This document shows, one piece after another, positions 1-5,764 of a stretch of DNA of 10,464 nucleotides (position 1 is the first letter of the stretch; each line of letters opens with the position of its first letter). The stretch is from positions 1-10,464 of the forward strand of contig JAOPWO010000304.1 in NCBI GenBank assembly GCA_025965635.1, in the 5' to 3' direction. Position numbers and translations under genes: made by a program. Under the pieces are notes generated by a model. That model was not told the origin of the DNA and did no database searches. It was given only the letters and a program-made list of their open reading frames with translations. Source of the DNA: Modestobacter sp. GTDB lineage: Bacteria > Actinomycetota > Actinomycetes > Mycobacteriales > Geodermatophilaceae.

Positions 1-552
1 CTCGATGGTGTCGGCGTTGATCCCACCGTCGACCTCGACGAAGAGGGTCAGGTGGCCGGTGTCGACCAGCCGCCGCGCCTCGCGCACCTTGGGCAGCACC
101 TCGGGCATGAACGACTGGCCACCGAAGCCGGGCTCGACGGTCATGACCAGCAGGGTGTCGAACTCGGGCAGCACGTCGAGGTAGGCCTCCAGCGGCGTGC
201 CCGGCTTGAGAGCCAACCCGGCCAGGGCGCCGGCGGCCCTGATGTCGCGGGCGACGGCGCGCGGGTCGGTGCAGGCCTCGGCGTGCACGGTCACGTTGCG
301 GGCGCCCACCTCGGCATAGCCCGGCGCCCAGCGCTCGGGGTCCTCGATCATCAGGTGGCAGTCCAGCGGCACCGGGCTGACCGCCTGGATGGCCTGGACG
401 ACCGGCAGACCCAGGGTCAGGTTGGGCACGAAGTGCGCGTCCATGACGTCGACGTGCAGCCAGTCGGCGCCCGCGACCCGCTGCACCTCGTCGGCCAGCC
501 GGGCGAAGTCGGCGGACAGCAGGCTCGGCGCGATCATCGGTTCCCTGGCCAC
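1..552 (-). CDS. rpe: Ribulose-phosphate 3-epimerase, C-terminus cut by window edge
   Basis: The product interconverts D-ribulose 5-phosphate and D-xylulose 5-phosphate in the pentose phosphate pathway, in the cytoplasm. The 184 visible residues carry the family marks of this TIM barrel: MIAPSLLSADF (residues 6-16), LHVDVMDAHFVPN (32-44) with metal/catalytic His33 and Asp35, CHLMIEDP, MTVEPGFGGQSF and finally EVDGGIN with the second catalytic Asp. The family is usually about 220 residues, so some 35-40 are missing beyond base 1. Two starts are in frame: GTG at 552 and ATG at 537. I prefer 552, because a TACGAT -10 box lies 6 nt upstream of it, as in a leaderless transcript, and the ATG has only a weak AGGGAA upstream. 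The gene follows the kinase gene by 118 bp on the same strand. Function is certain; the start is moderately certain. Confidence 0.95.
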   Translation of the reverse strand, partial: MAREPMIAPSLLSADFARLADEVQRVAGADWLHVDVMDAHFVPNLTLGLPVVQAIQAVSPVPLDCHLMIEDPERWAPGYAEVGARNVTVHAEACTDPRAVARDIRAAGALAGLALKPGTPLEAYLDVLPEFDTLLVMTVEPGFGGQSFMPEVLPKVREARRLVDTGHLTLFVEVDGGINADTIE

Positions 553-558
553 GCGGTG

Positions 559-564
559 ATCGTA
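559..564 (-). promoter_or_regulatory. Probable -10 box of a leaderless rpe promoter
   Basis: On the minus strand TACGAT fits the actinobacterial TANNNT -10 consensus and is followed by 6 nt (CACCGC) and then an in-frame GTG at 552. That places the transcription start at or next to the start codon. No convincing -35 hexamer is visible. It suggests rpe has its own promoter here and does not depend on read-through from the genes upstream. Confidence 0.5.
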
Positions 565-670
565 GGGGCGTGGCCGACGTCCTCTTACCAGCCCGCCGAC
601 GCACGGTGGTGACGACCGTCACAGTGATGTGCAGCGGGCCGACCGGCCAGGTGTGCCGCGGGTCCCGCGC

Positions 671-1588
671 TCAGTCGATCGGGACGCCGGCGAGCAGCCC
701 GACGGGCGCCCGACGCCGGCGGGGCGCCCGCGGCAGGTGCTGCTCAGCGAAGCCCGGCCAGGGCCGGGTCGTCCGCGAGCCGGCGATGCGGGTCAACGCG
801 GCCATCGCGGCGTCCGTCGTCGGCCGGCGGCCGGAGTCGGGGTCGATGAGCGCCGCGAGGCGGTCGACCAGCTCGCCGGCGCCCAGGGTGTCCCGGTCCA
901 GCACCTGGAGCAGGGTCGCCCCGACGCTGCACACGTCCATCGCCGGCGTCACCTGCACACCCGGCGCGTCGGCGAGCTCGGGCCCGCGGAACCCGACGGT
1001 GCCGAGCCGCTCTCCGGGCTCCAGTCGGGTGCCCAGCGGCCTCGAGGCGCCGAGGTCGATGAGCCTCGGCCGGCGGTCGGCGAGCAGGACGTTGTGCGGG
1101 CTGATGTCCAGGTGGGCGTTCCCGGCCGCGTGCAGCGCCCGGACCGCGCCGAGCACCAGGACGCCGATCCGGGCGACGTCACCGCAGGGGAACGCCCCCT
1201 CGGCGTCGGCGCACTGGCTCAGCGACGGTCCGTCGAAGTACTCCACCGCGATGTACGGCACGGCGCCGTCGCGGCCGTCGGCGAGGAGCCGGGGGACGGC
1301 GGGGTGCGCGACGTGCGCCAGCGCCCGGACCTCGCGGTCCAGCGCCTGGGTCCACGAGGGCCGCCAGCCGGGGCGGACGAGCTTCACCACGACCGGCGCC
1401 CACAGGTCCACCGACCAGCACAGCCAGGTCTCCCGGCGGCGACCGACGGTGAACCGGTCCCAGGCGAGCATGCCGGGGACCAGCGGGCCGCCCATCTCCG
1501 GGTTCCAGCCCGGACGGTCGTCACCGACGTCGCTCATCGCCCCGGGCGTGCCCGGGTCGCCGTGCGCGGTCAGGGTGTCGGGTGCCAC
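671..1588 (-). CDS. Stand-alone Ser/Thr protein kinase-like enzyme, putative peptide-modifying kinase
   Basis: This is a 305-residue soluble Hanks-type kinase domain with no transmembrane, PASTA or lanthionine-cyclase region. Seen in order: degenerate glycine loop RFTVGRRRET (45-54), VVVK with Lys69, helix C Glu86 in LDREVRAL, hinge VEYFDG (115-120), catalytic loop HLDISPHNVLL with Asp161 and Asn166, DLG (178-180) in place of DFG, GPE in place of APE, and a DVCSVG helix-F motif. The tail is Arg-rich. All residues needed for phosphotransfer appear present. GTG at 1588 is chosen because GAGGAG (1594-1599) lies 5 nt upstream. ATG at 1537 lacks a ribosome site, and the ATG at 1765 would overlap the peptide gene. 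It is the last gene after exporter and peptide on the same strand, so I infer that it modifies the peptide, perhaps by phosphorylating its Ser run. It could instead be an ordinary regulatory kinase. Confidence 0.85.
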   Translation of the reverse strand: MAPDTLTAHGDPGTPGAMSDVGDDRPGWNPEMGGPLVPGMLAWDRFTVGRRRETWLCWSVDLWAPVVVKLVRPGWRPSWTQALDREVRALAHVAHPAVPRLLADGRDGAVPYIAVEYFDGPSLSQCADAEGAFPCGDVARIGVLVLGAVRALHAAGNAHLDISPHNVLLADRRPRLIDLGASRPLGTRLEPGERLGTVGFRGPELADAPGVQVTPAMDVCSVGATLLQVLDRDTLGAGELVDRLAALIDPDSGRRPTTDAAMAALTRIAGSRTTRPWPGFAEQHLPRAPRRRRAPVGLLAGVPID

Positions 1589-1615
1589 CGGGGCTCCTCG
1601 GGTCGGGGAGGGGAG

Positions 1616-1651
1616 GTCGTCCCGCCGGACCGGCCGGTCCGGCGGGACGAC
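1616..1651 (-). terminator. 36-bp perfect palindrome between peptide and kinase genes, attenuator-like hairpin
   Basis: The half-site GTCGTCCCGCCGGACCGG is followed immediately by its exact reverse complement. In RNA this would form a stem of about 16 bp with a GGCC loop. It starts 13 nt after the peptide stop codon and ends 27 nt before the kinase start. No T-tract follows, which is not unusual for high-GC actinobacterial terminators. A hairpin here would give partial termination or protect the upstream transcript, so that the peptide is made in excess of its enzyme, a common arrangement in lantibiotic-type operons. As a DNA palindrome it could also be a protein-binding site. Confidence 0.65.
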
Positions 1652-1664
1652 GGGACGACGGACC

Positions 1665-1793
1665 TCAGTCCTCTTCGTCGCCGCAGTCGTACTTCTCCTC
1701 GGAGGAGGAGCTGCTGCTGCAGGACCAGTTCCGAGGAGCCTTCTTCCGCGGCACGGACACCTCACCGACGAGCCGGTTCGAGGTAACAGGCAT
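1665..1793 (-). CDS. Small Ser/Cys/acidic peptide, candidate RiPP precursor
   Basis: This 42-residue ORF is not a recognised family. The N-terminal part (MPVTSNRLVGEVSVP, then a basic RKKAPR stretch at 16-21) looks like a leader. The C-terminal part after Trp23 holds Ser24, Cys25, six consecutive Ser (26-31), Glu-Glu-Lys-Tyr-Asp, Cys37 and an acidic GDEED end. It has no Sec signal and no double-Gly cleavage site. Support for being real: a near-perfect Shine-Dalgarno site GGAGGTGA sits 5 nt before the ATG; the exporter stop codon lies inside that site; a strong hairpin follows; codons end almost only in G/C apart from a few T/A in the leader. The SSSEE run resembles phosphorylated casein clusters and contains overlapping S-x-E and S-x-x-E sites. 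Export by the adjacent ABC protein and modification by the kinase are inferred. It could instead be a metal-binding peptide that is not modified. Confidence 0.72.
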   Translation of the reverse strand: MPVTSNRLVGEVSVPRKKAPRNWSCSSSSSSEEKYDCGDEED

Positions 1794-1798
1794 GTGTT

Positions 1799-1806
1799 TC
1801 ACCTCC
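1799..1806 (-). promoter_or_regulatory. Very strong Shine-Dalgarno site of the peptide gene, overlapping the exporter stop
   Basis: GGAGGTGA on the minus strand matches the 16S anti-Shine-Dalgarno for 8 nt, 5 nt before the ATG at 1793. The TGA inside it (1799-1801) is the stop codon of the ABC exporter. The peptide is therefore translated from the same mRNA, probably coupled to exporter translation and at a high rate. This site decides the start of the peptide. Confidence 0.8.
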
Positions 1807-3667
1807 TCCCGTTCGCTTGCTGGCCTCCGGTGCTGACCGGGTTGCGGTCCGCACCGGCGGGATCGGGTCGGATCGAACGACCGGCGTCTCCCAGGACGGG
1901 GACGCCGGGGTCTGGGGCGAGCAGCGGGTCGGCGCTGCCCGCGGTGACGCCCGGGGCCGACCGCCAGCCGGGCGCCACGTGCACCGTGCGGTCGGCGATC
2001 GCGGCCAGCACCGGGTCGTGGGTGACGAGCAGGACGGTCCGGTCCCGGGTCGCCGAGCGGATCGCCCCGACGACCTGGCGGGCGGCCTCGGCGTCGAGCG
2101 ACGTGGTGGGCTCGTCCAGCAGGACCACCTCGGCGCGGGACACCACCGCGCGGGCCAGCGCGACGCGGCGGCGCTGGCCGCCGGACAGCCGCACCCCGGC
2201 CTCGCCGAGCGGGGTGTCGTACCCCTCGGGCAGGGACAGCGCGAACTCGTCGACCCAGGCCGCGCGGCCGGCAGCCAGGACCTCGGCCCGGGTCGCGGTG
2301 GCCGAGCCGAACGCGATGTTCTCGGCGATGGTGCCGTCGAGCAGCCACGGGTCCTGGGGCACGAAGGCCAGGTGCCGGCGCAGCTCCACCACCTCGAGCT
2401 CGCGCACGTCCACCCCGTCGACCAGCACCCGTCCGGCGTCGACGTCGTAGAGCCGCAGCAGCAGGTGCAGCACGGTGCTCTTGCCGGCTCCGCTCGGGCC
2501 GAAGAGGCAGACGGCCTCACCGGGCGCGACGACGAGGTGGAAGTCGTCGAGGACCGGCCGCTCGGGACTGTAGGAGAACCGGACGCCCTCGAGCCGCAGG
2601 CCCCGTCGCACCGACGGGACCGGCCGGGGCTCCAGGGGGTCGAGCACGGCCTCGGTGCAGGAGAGCACCTCACCGATGCGGAGCGAACTGGCTGCCGCCT
2701 TCGCGCGCACGCCGGTGAGCCGGACCAGGCTCCGCACCGGCGACCGCAGGTTGCCCAGGTAGGTGAGCACGACCAGCAGCTCACCGATCGTGAGCGTCCC
2801 CTGCTGGACTCGCAGCCCACCGACCACCAGCACGATGCCGGTCCCGGCCGCCAGCACGACCTGGGGCACCGGTGCCCAGCGCGCCTCGACCCCGACGGCC
2901 CCGATCCGGGCAGCGACGGCGGCGTCGTTGGGCCGGGAGTACAGGTCGACTGCCCGGTCCAGCCGACCGAACGCCTGGACCGCGCGGACGTTGCGCAGCA
3001 GGTCGCTCGTGATCCCGGCGAACCGGCCGGAGGCGTCCCGCGCGGTCAGCTCGGCGGCCTTGACCTGGCGCCGCTGCCGGACGGTGAGCCACGCGAGCAG
3101 CGGCAGGACCGCCACCCCGAACAGCGCCAGCACGGGGTCCATCACGAGGAGCAGCGTCAGGGCGCTGACCAGCAGCAGCACGTTCGGCAGCAACGAGGCG
3201 CAGACGAGGACCAGGGCGTCGAGGACCCGGGTGACGTCCGTGGTCAGCCGGGAGAGGACCTCGCCGGTGCGGATCCGGTCGTGCCAGCGCAGCGACAGAC
3301 CCAGCACGTGGCTGAACACCGACGCGCGCATCGCTCCGCCGACCCGCTCGGCGGCGACCTGGGCCGAGGCGCGGGAGACGGCGTCCAGCAGCCCGCCGAC
3401 GGCACTGAAGACGACGGTGGCCACCCCGGCGGCGACGAGGAGGCCGGTGGTGCCCAGGCCGGACAGCGGCCGGAGCACGCCGGTGACGGGGCGACCGCTC
3501 AGGGCGTGGTCGATGGCCAGGGCCAGCGGCCAGGGCTCCAGCAGGCGGAAGCCGATCTCCGCTGTCGCCGTCCCGGCGCTCAGCCCCAGCCGGAACCGTT
3601 CGGGGCGCAGGTACGGCACGGCGACCCGGAGGGACCCGGGTTCCGCTGGTGCCGCGTGACCTGACAT
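1799..3667 (-). CDS. ABC exporter half-transporter (fused membrane and ATPase domains)
   Basis: This 622-residue type I exporter half-transporter probably works as a homodimer in the membrane. Residues 25-320 form the transmembrane domain with about six helices (clear ones near 74-95, 152-196, 268-285 and 293-306). Residues 356-570 form the nucleotide-binding domain, with Walker A GPSGAGKST (390-398), Q-loop Gln438, signature LSGGQ (494-498), Walker B VVLLDEP (514-520) and switch His550. All ATPase residues are intact. There is no N-terminal C39 peptidase, so it does not itself cut a double-Gly leader. A 50-residue Pro/Asp/Arg tail follows the ATPase domain. ATG at 3667 has no good ribosome site, and a nearby internal GTG is possible. 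Its stop overlaps the ribosome site of the small peptide gene, so the peptide is the obvious candidate substrate. This is inferred; drug or lipid export is the alternative. Confidence 0.93.
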   Translation of the reverse strand: MSGHAAPAEPGSLRVAVPYLRPERFRLGLSAGTATAEIGFRLLEPWPLALAIDHALSGRPVTGVLRPLSGLGTTGLLVAAGVATVVFSAVGGLLDAVSRASAQVAAERVGGAMRASVFSHVLGLSLRWHDRIRTGEVLSRLTTDVTRVLDALVLVCASLLPNVLLLVSALTLLLVMDPVLALFGVAVLPLLAWLTVRQRRQVKAAELTARDASGRFAGITSDLLRNVRAVQAFGRLDRAVDLYSRPNDAAVAARIGAVGVEARWAPVPQVVLAAGTGIVLVVGGLRVQQGTLTIGELLVVLTYLGNLRSPVRSLVRLTGVRAKAAASSLRIGEVLSCTEAVLDPLEPRPVPSVRRGLRLEGVRFSYSPERPVLDDFHLVVAPGEAVCLFGPSGAGKSTVLHLLLRLYDVDAGRVLVDGVDVRELEVVELRRHLAFVPQDPWLLDGTIAENIAFGSATATRAEVLAAGRAAWVDEFALSLPEGYDTPLGEAGVRLSGGQRRRVALARAVVSRAEVVLLDEPTTSLDAEAARQVVGAIRSATRDRTVLLVTHDPVLAAIADRTVHVAPGWRSAPGVTAGSADPLLAPDPGVPVLGDAGRSIRPDPAGADRNPVSTGGQQANGRR

Positions 3668-3735
3668 GTGCTGAGCGTGTCGGCATGCGCGGCCACGCGG
3701 CAGTGGACCTTGGGGCTAGTACCCGGAGCCGATCA

Positions 3736-3752
3736 GCCGTCCTGGAAACGGC
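3736..3752. promoter_or_regulatory. Short inverted repeat in the divergent promoter region
   Basis: GCCGT (3736-3740) and ACGGC (3748-3752) are separated by 7 nt and end 21 nt upstream of the sensor-kinase -10 box. The position would suit an operator for the neighbouring response regulator, controlling either or both arms. The arms are only 5 bp and could be chance in GC-rich DNA. Nothing else stands out in the 120-bp intergenic region (3668-3787) apart from the -10 box, and I see no clear promoter for the exporter direction. Confidence 0.2.
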
Positions 3753-3773
3753 GAATTACGAGACGGCGGGTCC

Positions 3774-3779
3774 TAGGAT
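3774..3779 (+). promoter_or_regulatory. Probable -10 box of a leaderless sensor-kinase promoter
   Basis: TAGGAT lies 8 nt before the GTG at 3788, which puts the transcription start at the start codon. No Shine-Dalgarno sequence precedes that GTG, which agrees with leaderless translation. The same hexamer occurs 6 nt before the def start in this window. Confidence 0.55.
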
Positions 3780-3787
3780 CACCCATC

Positions 3788-5125
3788 GTGACGCGCATCA
3801 CACCCGGCGGGACGATCGGTGCTCCCCCGGCGCCCGGTTCCTCCGTCCGAGGGTCGGTCACCAGGTTCGCGCTGGCCGGGCTGATCGCCGCGGTCATGCT
3901 GGCCGCCCTGATCGGCGTGCTCGCCCGGCAGGCCGGCGCCGTGGAGGCCACCCGCTCCTTCGAGCGGCTCGCCTCGGTGATCGCCGGCGGCGTGATCGCC
4001 CCTCGGCTCACCCCCGACCTGCTGGCCGGTGACCCGACCGCCGTGGAGCGCCTCGACCGTGCCACCGGGCAGCTGCTCGCCGGCGGACCGCTGGTGCACC
4101 TCAGCGTCCGCGACGCGGACGGGACCGTGCTGTGGTCCGACGAGCAGGACGCCCTCGGAACGCGCACCCCGCTGGGTCAGGCGCAGCGCCGGGCCCTGGA
4201 CACCGGCACGATCGTCTCCTGGACCGGCGAGGACATGCTCACCGCGTCAGTGGGGGTGCAGGACGCCGCGGGCACGCCCCGGCTGGTCGACCTGGCCGAG
4301 CGGTACGACGACGTCGAGGCGAACGCGTGGACGGTCTGGCGGCTCATCGCGCCCGCCTCGCTCGGTGCCCTGCTGCTGCTCGAGCTGGTGCAGGTGCCCC
4401 TCGCCCTGGGCCTGGCCCGCCGGGTCCGGCGGCACCAGGAGGCCGAGGCGGTCCTGCTGCAGACCGCCTTGGACGCCTCGGACGCCGAGCGCCGCCGGAT
4501 CGCCGGCGAGGTCCACGACGACGTGGTCCCCGGGCTGGCCGCGATGGCCTACGACCTCGACGCGGACCGGCTCAGGACCCCGGGTCCACCGGACCCCGAG
4601 CGCACCACCGCCCTGCTGAGCCGGACGGCGGAGGGTCTGCGCGGCAGCCTGCGGCAGCTGCGTGCCCTGCTCGCCGACCTCAGTCCGGCCCGGCTGCCCG
4701 AAGCCGGCCTCAACGCCGGGGTCGGCGGCCTGGCCGCCCGGGCCGAGGCGCGGGGCATCCGGGTCAGCGTGGACGCCCCCGACCTGTCGGACGTCCCGCG
4801 CCCGGCCGCCGAGGTGCTCTTCCGCTGCGTCCAGGAGGCGCTGCGCAACGTGACCACACACAGCCGTGCCGAGTCGGTGGAGATCGTCGTGACCCGCGAC
4901 GCGACCGGGGTGCAGGTCGCCATCGACGACGACGGCCTGGGCTTCGACGGCGAGCGGCTGGCCCGCAGTGCGGAGACGGGCCACCTCGGGCTCCGCGCGC
5001 TCGGCGACCTGGTGGCCGACTCCGGCGGCTCGCTCACTGCGACCAGTGCCCCCGGCCAGGGCACGCGTCTGGTCGCCAGCGTCCCGCTGGACGGTGGGAA
5101 GGTCCACGTGGGGAGCCCGCCGTGA
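3788..5125 (+). CDS. NarL-type membrane sensor histidine kinase
   Basis: This 445-residue protein senses an external signal and phosphorylates the response regulator encoded just after it. It has a short cytoplasmic N-terminus, transmembrane helix 1 (about 24-46), an extracytoplasmic domain of about 135 residues (47-184) with a DADGTVLWSDE stretch as seen in Cache-like sensors, and transmembrane helix 2 (about 185-208). A HisKA_3 dimerisation helix follows, AERRRIAGEVHDDVVP with phospho-acceptor His243. The ATPase domain has N-box Asn354 (EALRNVTTHSRA), DDDGLGF (380-386) and GHLGLRAL (398-405). GTG 3788 is chosen because of the -10 box just upstream; an ATG at 3668 in the same frame would put coding sequence across that promoter. 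It overlaps the regulator gene by 4 nt. Being divergent from the exporter/peptide arm, it may control that arm, but its ligand is unknown. Confidence 0.92.
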   Translation: MTRITPGGTIGAPPAPGSSVRGSVTRFALAGLIAAVMLAALIGVLARQAGAVEATRSFERLASVIAGGVIAPRLTPDLLAGDPTAVERLDRATGQLLAGGPLVHLSVRDADGTVLWSDEQDALGTRTPLGQAQRRALDTGTIVSWTGEDMLTASVGVQDAAGTPRLVDLAERYDDVEANAWTVWRLIAPASLGALLLLELVQVPLALGLARRVRRHQEAEAVLLQTALDASDAERRRIAGEVHDDVVPGLAAMAYDLDADRLRTPGPPDPERTTALLSRTAEGLRGSLRQLRALLADLSPARLPEAGLNAGVGGLAARAEARGIRVSVDAPDLSDVPRPAAEVLFRCVQEALRNVTTHSRAESVEIVVTRDATGVQVAIDDDGLGFDGERLARSAETGHLGLRALGDLVADSGGSLTATSAPGQGTRLVASVPLDGGKVHVGSPP

Positions 5126-5760
5126 TCAGGGTGCTGGTGGTCGACGACCACGAGGTGGTGCGCCTGGGCCTGGCCCACCTGCTGGGCACCGCCCCGGACC
5201 TCGTGTGCGTGGGGACGGCGGCCGATGGCGCCGCGGCGGTGGAGCAGGTCGACCGGCTGGACCCCGACGTCGTCCTGATGGACCTGTCCATGCCCGGCAC
5301 GGACGGCGTGAGCGCACTGCGCACGCTGCGGCGGACCGGCCGGGACGTCCCGGTCCTGGTGCTCAGCTCGTTCAGCGACACCGACCTGGTGCTCGAGGCG
5401 GTGCGTGCCGGCGCGAACGGCTACCTGGTCAAGGACACCCCCGGGGAGGACATCCTCGGCGCGGTGCGTGCAGTCGTCGCCGGGGGCGCACCGCTCGATC
5501 CCACCGCGGCCCGGTCCCTGCTGACCGGCATGCGTGGGCACCCGGCCGCCGACACGCTGACCGACCGCGAGCGCGAGGTGCTCGAGCTGGTCCGTCAGGG
5601 GCATCCGAACAAGTCGATCGCGCGCCGGCTGCGGATCAGCGAGCGCACCGTGAAGGCGCACGTGACCCACGTGTTCCAGCGCATCGGGGTGTCCGACCGC
5701 ACCCAGGCCGCGCTGTGGGCCGAGCGCCACCTCCACCCCGGCAGCCTCCCTGGACGGTGA
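5122..5760 (+). CDS. NarL/LuxR-family response regulator
   Basis: This 212-residue DNA-binding regulator is the partner of the upstream histidine kinase. The receiver domain (1-120) shows the acidic pair Asp8-Asp9, phospho-acceptor Asp54 in VVLMDLSMPG, Ser82 and Lys104. The LuxR-type helix-turn-helix spans about 146-205 (LTDREREVLELVRQG, then NKSIARRLRISERTVKAHV). All phosphorylation-switch residues are present. The GTG start overlaps the kinase stop as GTGA (5122-5125), so the pair is translationally coupled. The next gene begins 4 nt after its stop and is probably in the same operon. Likely targets are the divergent promoter region at 3668-3787 and perhaps its own operon; this is inferred from proximity only. 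Confidence 0.95.
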   Translation: MIRVLVVDDHEVVRLGLAHLLGTAPDLVCVGTAADGAAAVEQVDRLDPDVVLMDLSMPGTDGVSALRTLRRTGRDVPVLVLSSFSDTDLVLEAVRAGANGYLVKDTPGEDILGAVRAVVAGGAPLDPTAARSLLTGMRGHPAADTLTDREREVLELVRQGHPNKSIARRLRISERTVKAHVTHVFQRIGVSDRTQAALWAERHLHPGSLPGR

Positions 5761-5764
5761 TGCG

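Noticed and set aside
565..670. Terminator between the kinase gene and rpe
   Set aside because: Only short 4-5 bp stems such as GTGAC/GTCAC (609-622) are seen, with no T-tract; not better than chance in this composition.
671..1588. Class III/IV lanthionine synthetase (LanKC/LanL)
   Set aside because: Only the kinase part is present. There is no N-terminal lyase and no LanC-like cyclase with zinc ligands, and 305 residues is far too short.
671..1765. Kinase starting at the upstream ATG at 1765
   Set aside because: This would translate across the peptide gene in another frame and through the palindrome. The kinase fold begins near residue 43 of the shorter protein, and GTG 1588 has GAGGAG in the right place.
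1582..1836. 84-codon plus-strand ORF opposite the small peptide
   Set aside because: It has no ribosome site, an unlikely composition, and lies antisense to an ORF with an optimal ribosome site and operon context.
1817..3664. 615-codon open frame on the plus strand, antisense to the ABC exporter
   Set aside because: Its translation is low-complexity, rich in Arg, Gly, Gln, Asp and His, with no domain. The minus strand has all ABC motifs. It is a by-product of extreme GC content; the long open frames at 570-2450 (+), 629-1786 (+) and 4549-6765 (-) are rejected for the same reason.
3668..3787. N-terminal extension of the sensor kinase from ATG 3668
   Set aside because: It would include the -10 box and the whole divergent promoter region. 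The extra 40 residues show no sensor or membrane feature.
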